A stretch of DNA of 64,000 nucleotides from Lepidonotus clava (lineage: Eukaryota; Annelida; Polychaeta; Phyllodocida; Polynoidae), in assembly GCA_936440205.1 (NCBI GenBank), contig OW387142.1:17140736-17204735 (forward strand), given 5' to 3'. Under the pieces are notes generated by a model. That model did no database searches. It had not been told where the DNA came from and saw only the letters and a list, made by a program, of their open reading frames with translations. This document shows positions 59,001 through 64,000 of the stretch, one piece after another. The translations under genes were made by a program, and so were the position numbers. The first letter of the stretch is position 1. Each line of letters begins with the position of its first letter.

Positions 59001-61740
59001 TTCTACTATTCAGCCACTGTATTTCTACTGAAATTCTACTGCAAGCACACACTGTATTCCCACTGCGTTCTGGTATCAAGGAGGAAAGAACACTAATTAT
59101 AGATCTTTGCTGGTATAAGGAAGTACAGTGGTATTAAATACTTAATATGAAATGCCTTGGCTTTGTTGGTTTTGACATGACCAATTTGAACTGATTATGC
59201 CAATAAAAGAAACGTCTTTTACATGGTTTAACATGGTTATTAAAAATATATGACATCTTTTGAGTCGATTAGTATTTTTGGATTGTTCCTTTAATAAACT
59301 GCAGTCTGCACTAAGACCTGCGATTAAATTTCAATGGAATACTCAAATCATTTGGGTTTTAAGTACTCACCTTCTTAAAGGAGTGGAAAGCCTGGGCCAT
59401 GCTCTTAATTGACTTTTCCTTTTCAGAGCTGTCTTTCTTCTCTGATATTTCTTTGATTTTAACCAGTGGGATTTGACTGTGACACTGCTCTTGTTGTATG
59501 ATGGCTACATTGCCCGGGGCCATGGCCATGGTGGTGGAGACGATATTTGTACTTGGAGCGGAGGGCGGCCGATCGTCAGAATTAATGAAGAACTCATTGT
59601 ATAGTAAGGACTCTGTTAAAAGATCCCCAGCAGAGGATGACAAGGGGAAGACCTTTTCATCATGGGCATCAGGTATAAGGTCCACTTTGTCAGGAGGAGG
59701 GGCGGATAGGCACGAAGAGGGGGGCACCTTGGAGTGGTGGGTGGAGGGCAGAGCCTGGGAAAAGACGAAAGATGGCTGTGTCTGGGAAGAGAAGGGTGCA
59801 TGGGAAGAGAGGACAGAGGGGGGTGCCTGGGAAAGGCTAGAAGGCAGGGGTATCTGGGAAAAGTTGGAGAATGATGGTAACTTTAAAAGGCCAGAGTTGG
59901 GTGCCTGGAGTAGGTTGGATGGAGTGGTTTGCTGGGAATGGTCAGAAGTTGGGATAACCTGGGAAAGGTTGGAGGAGAGGGGTGCCTGGAAGAGGCTGGA
60001 GGGTGGGGGCACCTGAGGGGGACTGGAAGAGGAGGAGGCTCCCTTCTGAGGGTCTGCATAGTGCATGTCCTCCGTCATCTGCAGGCTGACGGTCAGCAAG
60101 TTGGCCAGTTCGGAAGTGTCCGACTCCTTGTGTTCGCTCTCATCCGCCTGCTCTCCTCCGTCCCCGCTTCCAGCGATATCAATCACCCGCTTATCTTCGG
60201 GCTCTACATTTTCAAAAAGATTATCTTGACTGAGGGATGTGTTCAGATCAGGGGAGAGGTAGGTGGTGTGTTCCGACTGCTCCAGCTCCTGGGAGAAGGT
60301 CTGGAGGTAGTGCGCCGGGGTCTCCGGTATATCGTCGGATGCCCCGCTGCTAGCTTTGGCGGTATTAGGATTGTCTTCGGTTGATACTACTATATTACAG
60401 TCTGTAATGACCTCTTCCTCTCGGCCTAGACCTAGAGGTTCACACGCCACTGTATCCTCCGTGATGTCCAGCACCTGAAGTCCAATGAAGAACAAGGGGT
60501 TGCTTTTGATATATCAATGAGCAATTACTCTAATACTAGATGAACATTCCTTGTTTTCTGACATATATAATGTCTGTTATACTACAGGATTTTTATGAGT
60601 TGAATGTAGCTCAATCAAAAAGTTAAAAGTACAATACTTACACCCACTAAAATGGTTTCTGATCTCTGGTAGCTAACATTTGATCGTTATATTAGCAATT
60701 GATATAGTTCACTATATTTATTTTCTCAGCTAAATAGATGTGACGGCTGTGTAATGAGTATCCTCACCTGTTCGGAGGCAGCAACGTCAGGAACCTCATG
60801 GTTTCTTTCTGAAACCAAAGAAGTAGACATTAACATGGTTGGTTGGTTGGTTATTGGTTGCTTTACGCCCTAATTAACAGCCAGGGTCATATCAAGGGCG
60901 GTGATGGTGATCGAATCTATGAGAAGGTAGAGACCATACCCCTACACTTTTACCGAGGCAGGTGTTCTTTAATGTGCATGGTCCCATAGACAGGGCCACA
61001 CACACAACAGCCGGTGGTCTACTAGAGACCTTTGATATCCCAGTTGTTGCCACTGGGAGACATGCAGAGGGGAGCAGTGGCCAGCTCAGCCGGGAATTGA
61101 ACCCCGGCCGCCCGTGCAGCAGACGGACACCCTGACCACTACACCACCCCACACGCCTAGACATTAACATGCTAGCCCTTTATAGGTAGTGGTATTTATG
61201 TGTCTGAGTCATTGCACCAGATGGTTGTTGATAGAGGAACCACTGGTTAGTCTGTAACAGAGTCAACAAGAAAGAAGGCCGGCCTAGACTGTGTACACTC
61301 CAACTTTCCCGGACATTTTCTTCTCTGGCATTGCTTTGCTTTATTAAGCCTTGATAACCCACCAATTGTCCATTACTGATTTTCATAAGTAATAACCTAG
61401 TAACGATCAACTTAGATAATTAAAGCATCATTATTCCTAAAAGTATTGCCAAGACGTATCGCAGTAAAATGTGATCCAGATGAAACAGTGTACTGTGAAA
61501 TTAACTTCAAAATAACATAATATAAATGGTATGAGAACTTATATACTTTAAATACGCCAAGAAACCAACTGCGATTGCAGGTTGACTTTTACTTTATTTA
61601 AACAGACCATAATCTAATAAAAATATGGATTTTAAAAACACATTCTGTAGAAATTAAAAATGTAAGTGAAGAATATTAAATAGCAAAATATTAGTCCCAT
61701 GTGCACGTATCTTCAAAATTTTACCTAATTTCCTTGACAT
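55955..61740 (-). CDS. Five-exon gene, 448-aa acidic Ser/Pro-rich probably nuclear protein, unknown family
   Basis: Exons in transcript order are 61740-61725, 60808-60768, 60474-59371, 56676-56583 and 56046-55955. All introns are GT-AG and the split-codon phases agree at all four junctions. The protein starts MSRKLERNHEVPDV. Residues 20-165 are acidic and Ser/Thr-rich with casein-kinase-like stretches. About 166-280 is a Ser/Pro/Gln repeat zone (loose unit SSLSQAP). 360-378 is a charged helix-like stretch. 388-418 is a short hydrophobic segment (NVLKISISITHLVYNTIIPVVV). 425-433 (RKKRKLLKR) is a classic nuclear localisation signal just before the C-terminus. I do not recognise the family; disorder plus an NLS suggests a transcription or chromatin accessory protein (inference). 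The first exon and start are the least certain part. Confidence 0.7.
56525..56566. repeat. 13-bp tandem repeat, three copies
   Basis: TTGCATAGAATCT-type units lie just inside intron 4, about 15 bp from the GTAAGT donor. Confidence 0.7.
56583..56676 (-). CDS. Exon 4 of the nuclear-protein gene
   Basis: Acceptor GAGCCAATTTCAG at 56677, donor GTAAGT at 56582. It starts in phase 0, matching the end of exon 3, and leaves one base for exon 5. The product is NVLKISISITHLVYNTIIP then VVVEDMEKEIPG. A shorter form starting at 56639 (acceptor CATCTAG) fits in phase with the alternative exon at 57227-57260. Confidence 0.7.
57227..57260 (-). CDS. Possible alternative 34-nt exon
   Basis: Acceptor AAAATATGCAG, donor GTGAGA. 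It enters in phase 0 after exon 3, encodes FQGDSCQSINS and leaves one base. That joins in frame only to the shorter exon 4 that begins at 56639. The mutual phase fit suggests alternative splicing but could be chance. Confidence 0.25.
57809..57994 (+). repeat. 5'-truncated SINE fragment in intron 3
   Basis: GGCCCTGTCTA, GCACATTAAAGAACGCCTGC, then CAGTAAAAGTGGAGGGGTAT and a GGCGTTAAACACCAACAACC tail match the body of the full SINE at 60838-61157 (there on the minus strand). The tRNA-like head is missing. A 16-bp ATAGATACGATCAT unit is duplicated inside. Confidence 0.75.
57984..58120. repeat. Near-perfect palindrome, 43-bp arms, 51-nt loop
   Basis: Arms 57984-58026 and 58078-58120 are inverted copies with one mismatch (position 57994). 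The arm begins with the SINE tail AACAACCAAT and continues CTATCTAATACACTGAAAAT. The loop contains two related GGTAAT...CCATATTATGG-type halves. A second inverted pair (CTTATTTACCTATA/TATAGGTAAATAAG) follows at about 58125-58222. Confidence 0.9.
58385..58399 (+). promoter_or_regulatory. CTCF-like site
   Basis: CTACTAGGTGGCAGC differs from the canonical CCACTAGGKGGCAGC form at one position. It lies in intron 3 of the nuclear-protein gene. Motif match only. Confidence 0.35.
59371..60474 (-). CDS. Exon 3 (main, 368 codons) of the nuclear-protein gene
   Basis: The acceptor CATTGGACTTCAG ends at 60475 and the donor GTGAGT begins at 59370; both ends are phase 0. It encodes the acidic half, the Ser/Pro/Gln repeat zone (DNA about 59680-60010, seen as a loose 30-36 bp repetition) and the charged stretch ending in AQAFHSFKK. 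This is the longest open frame in the window, and its opposite-strand frames are shadows. Confidence 0.85.
60768..60808 (-). CDS. Exon 2 (41 nt) of the nuclear-protein gene
   Basis: Acceptor TTCTTTGGTTTCAG, donor GTGAGG. It encodes RNHEVPDVAASEQ after a split codon and ends in phase 0. A SINE with its target duplication lies 15-28 nt upstream of the acceptor. Confidence 0.65.
60824..61171 (-). mobile_element. Full-length tRNA-derived SINE with perfect 14-bp target duplications
   Basis: TAGACATTAACATG lies at both 60824-60837 and 61158-61171. Between them a 320-bp minus-strand element starts with a tRNA-like head: A-box-like GTGTAGTGGTCAGGGTG and B-box GGGGTTCAATTCCCGG. A body follows (CATTAAAGAACACCTGCCTC), with an AACCAACCAACC tail. 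Perfect duplications mean a fairly recent LINE-driven insertion. It sits in intron 1. Confidence 0.92.
61725..61740 (-). CDS. Exon 1 coding part of the nuclear-protein gene (start codon)
   Basis: ATG at 61740 with A at -3 encodes MSRKL plus one base before a GTAAAA donor at 61724. Phase matches exon 2. An alternative start, ATGAGTATACCG followed by a stronger GTAAGT donor, lies at about 61803-61816. It ends in phase 0 and would join directly to exon 3, skipping exon 2. Confidence 0.5.
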
Positions 61741-61816
61741 CTTTATCAAAATTCTGACCAGGGAAGACAACCACAAGTGAGTGTCTTTGTAATATATACT
61801 TACCGGTATACTCATT

Positions 61817-64000
61817 TTGGTTGGTATCTGTTACGTGTCATTTAAGGTAAATATTGCTAGTAAATGTTGCGAGAATGTAAAGAGAAAATGCAGAGCACAC
61901 CTTGTAATTAATGGTACGTAAAGAGGAGGTACTACAGAAGTAACTATAGGAAAGACGAAAGGAAGTAAGAAGAGATTAATATTCTTGATAGCAAAGAGGA
62001 ATCTATTTGATACTTTTTACCCTAAAGTGTCGGGGACAAATTATAGAGTTGCACGAGAGTGAATATGCACATCTACAACATCTTACATACGGCCTCCCAC
62101 AACCCTTAACCTCCCACATACTATTACAAATAACCCTCCTCGAAATAAAACATCAAGTATTAATGAAACAAACACTAAACTAATACGTCATGTAACACAT
62201 CAACAGCTCTCACCAAACATTAATGTACCCCTAAGCTAGCTTTTGTTCCCCGACAGGAATATTAGTAAAACGTCCTTCCTAAGATAATAGTAAACTAAAC
62301 GAAACCTTACAACGAAAAGAAGCGTTTGGTTAACCTTCAAGGAAACTATATTAATTTGTGAACACCATGTCATCTGTCTTATTATTTATGTACAAGGTGG
62401 TTAAGTATGATTAAAAAAAAAAGATCTACAACAGTTTTCTTTATATGATACACAAAAAAGTGCGTTTAGTTACCCTACCAAGAATTTATACTTTGGAACA
62501 ACCGCTATAGACTTTTCTTTAAATTCTTACTCAACCTCCTTCTTTATTAAGTTAATTACTAAATATTGCACACTGAGTATGTTTATAAAAGTGAGTTTAC
62601 GTAATTTTAGTGGGGATTTCTGGGGATAAGACCAGCCCTTCACTAAGCGTCCTTACCCTAAGCCATATGTAGACTGCTAACTTGCAAGGAAGAGCACACT
62701 GCAAATGTCATTGACTTCCACCGTCGCACCCGTCTGCGACATTTTCTAGCGAAACCATTTCATGACACCATTTACCTACAAACAAAAGAGACCAATGGCA
62801 GAGTTGTAAAGTCCGCTGAAGCGTTACCTATGTTACTGGGTTGGGGCTTTACAGTTTTTAATTTACGAATATCAACTTTTATCTATTCTAATTACGGCAA
62901 TGCAGAGATATTATAACTTTGTTACTTCTGTCTGTGTTGTGTATTTAAAGTTTTATCTATTCATATTTTAGTGTTTTACGCTTATTTATTTAAGATTATG
63001 GTAGTTGACGATTCCTAGAGAGAATTACTTTCTTCCATGAAACTTACGCTTGCGAATTACTCCAAAAGAATTACACTTACAAATTGTTACCGTTAGACAG
63101 AGCTGAAAGTGCAGAGTAAGACTATGATTCTTTAACACTCACCAAATGACCAGACAGAAAGGCAAATCTACATCGTTAGCTTTCTGATACATGTCCATGC
63201 CAGAATATCTGCTTTTGGGGACCCAGCCAAGCACAAGGAGGGTCCTATGAGAACCAAAATTCAGGTTAACGTCGAAGAAGGAATCAGGGGGCACAAATCA
63301 AACAGACCTAAACCTACAGTCCATATTACAGAATATACTACCAGGAGTAGAATGCCCCAAAAACTTGCATGTGCAAAAGAAACTAGTTCGGGTGAATTAG
63401 CGACGATGAAAATCTTTATATTATCCAGATTTCTTTAACTTGTAAATGTGGAAATTTAGTTTCGAAAGTTAGCATCCCTCTGAAATCCCGCGGTGGGCCG
63501 AGCTGATACATGGACATTATACAAAGGAGCTAACAACTAAGAGAAACCCTACCATAATTCTAAAGAATAATTGCAAACTTGGGGGTCAAAGGAAAAGAAC
63601 GGATTAAATCTATAAGATGAACTTTTGCCACAAGACCAAATAATTCAAGCCTCAGCGACGCAAAACATAAACATACCATTTGCAAGATTTGGTGTTTACC
63701 AAAAACCCCATTACATTAAACTTAGTCACTACGATGATCAGCAGCCGCTTAAGTAGAATGGTAACAACTGCCATACTATAGTTGGGTTTTAATGATGTTA
63801 TAAATCAAATTGAAGCTACTATCTCTTGTTATGATTCAGAATAAATTTTATTTCGAGATTGCATGAATTTAAAACCGCTTTGTACTTTTATTTTGTCAAC
63901 CCCCAAAAACCTAACAATCCTAATTAATATCATATCCTAGTACCATATCCAGGATTTCTAAAGACTGTCAATAATATTTCCTTCCGATGAACCGTGTCTC
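61817..64000. other. Upstream DNA, no firm gene
   Basis: AT-rich, with no clear TATA box or CpG island for the gene starting at 61740. A plus-strand open frame at about 63135-63438 (basic, Lys/Arg/Thr-rich) lacks splice or promoter support. Confidence 0.35.

Noticed and set aside
59498-60384. Long plus-strand frames, Trp/Glu/Gly-rich
   Set aside because: These are antisense shadows of the Ser/Pro-repeat exon 59371-60474 on the minus strand.
63135-63438. Plus-strand open frame of about 100 codons near the window end
   Set aside because: The start context is poor and no splice or promoter signals were found; left as unproven.
1-64000. CRISPR arrays, bacterial operons or plasmid-like features
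   Set aside because: No regularly spaced repeats with spacers, no ribosome-binding-site-led gene strings; the sequence is animal in character.

Overview
The window is AT-rich animal nuclear DNA with low gene density. It has spliced genes with GT-AG introns, short non-autonomous DNA transposons, tRNA-derived SINEs, minisatellites and long stretches with no recognisable gene. It fits a marine invertebrate (echinoderm/hemichordate-like or lophotrochozoan), but nothing in it fixes the phylum. I saw no prokaryotic organisation, rRNA gene, intact tRNA gene or CRISPR array.

Two genes are well supported, both on the minus strand. The first is an intronless rhodopsin-class GPCR (27970-28965, 331 aa), most like invertebrate neuropeptide receptors. 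The second is a five-exon gene (55955-61740) for a 448-aa acidic, Ser/Pro-rich, probably nuclear protein that I cannot name; its splice phases agree across every junction. Weaker models with splice or promoter support are: a two-exon 110-aa gene (20702-21098, +); a two-exon gene of about 165 aa (31020-33378, +) behind a TATA box; a minus-strand first exon under a CpG-rich, ETS-motif promoter (19208-19397); and two possible exons (45711-46336, +). Several 70-90 aa open frames are listed at low confidence.

Layout: 1-14 kb is mostly gene-free with one 975-bp TA-flanked foldback transposon. 14.5-17 kb holds two further transposons, one TA-flanked and one TTAA-flanked. 19-21.2 kb is a GC-richer island with candidate exons on both strands. 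21.5-27.9 kb is repeats and gene-poor sequence. 28-29.3 kb is the GPCR. 30.8-33.4 kb is the small gene, whose first exon was duplicated and whose duplicate was then hit by a 1.1-kb transposon. 33.5-45 kb is minisatellites, MITEs and one possible LTR fossil. 45.7-49 kb has candidate exons and a CpG island. 49-55.9 kb is repeat-bearing intergenic DNA. 55.9-61.8 kb is the nuclear-protein gene, with one SINE and one SINE fragment in its introns and a near-perfect palindrome beside the fragment.

The most interesting points are the transposon dated by insertion into a duplicated exon, the SINE with perfect 14-bp target duplications set 28 nt from a splice acceptor, the palindrome that copied a SINE tail, three CTCF-like motifs, and a strong excess of the palindromic octamer TAGGCCTA.
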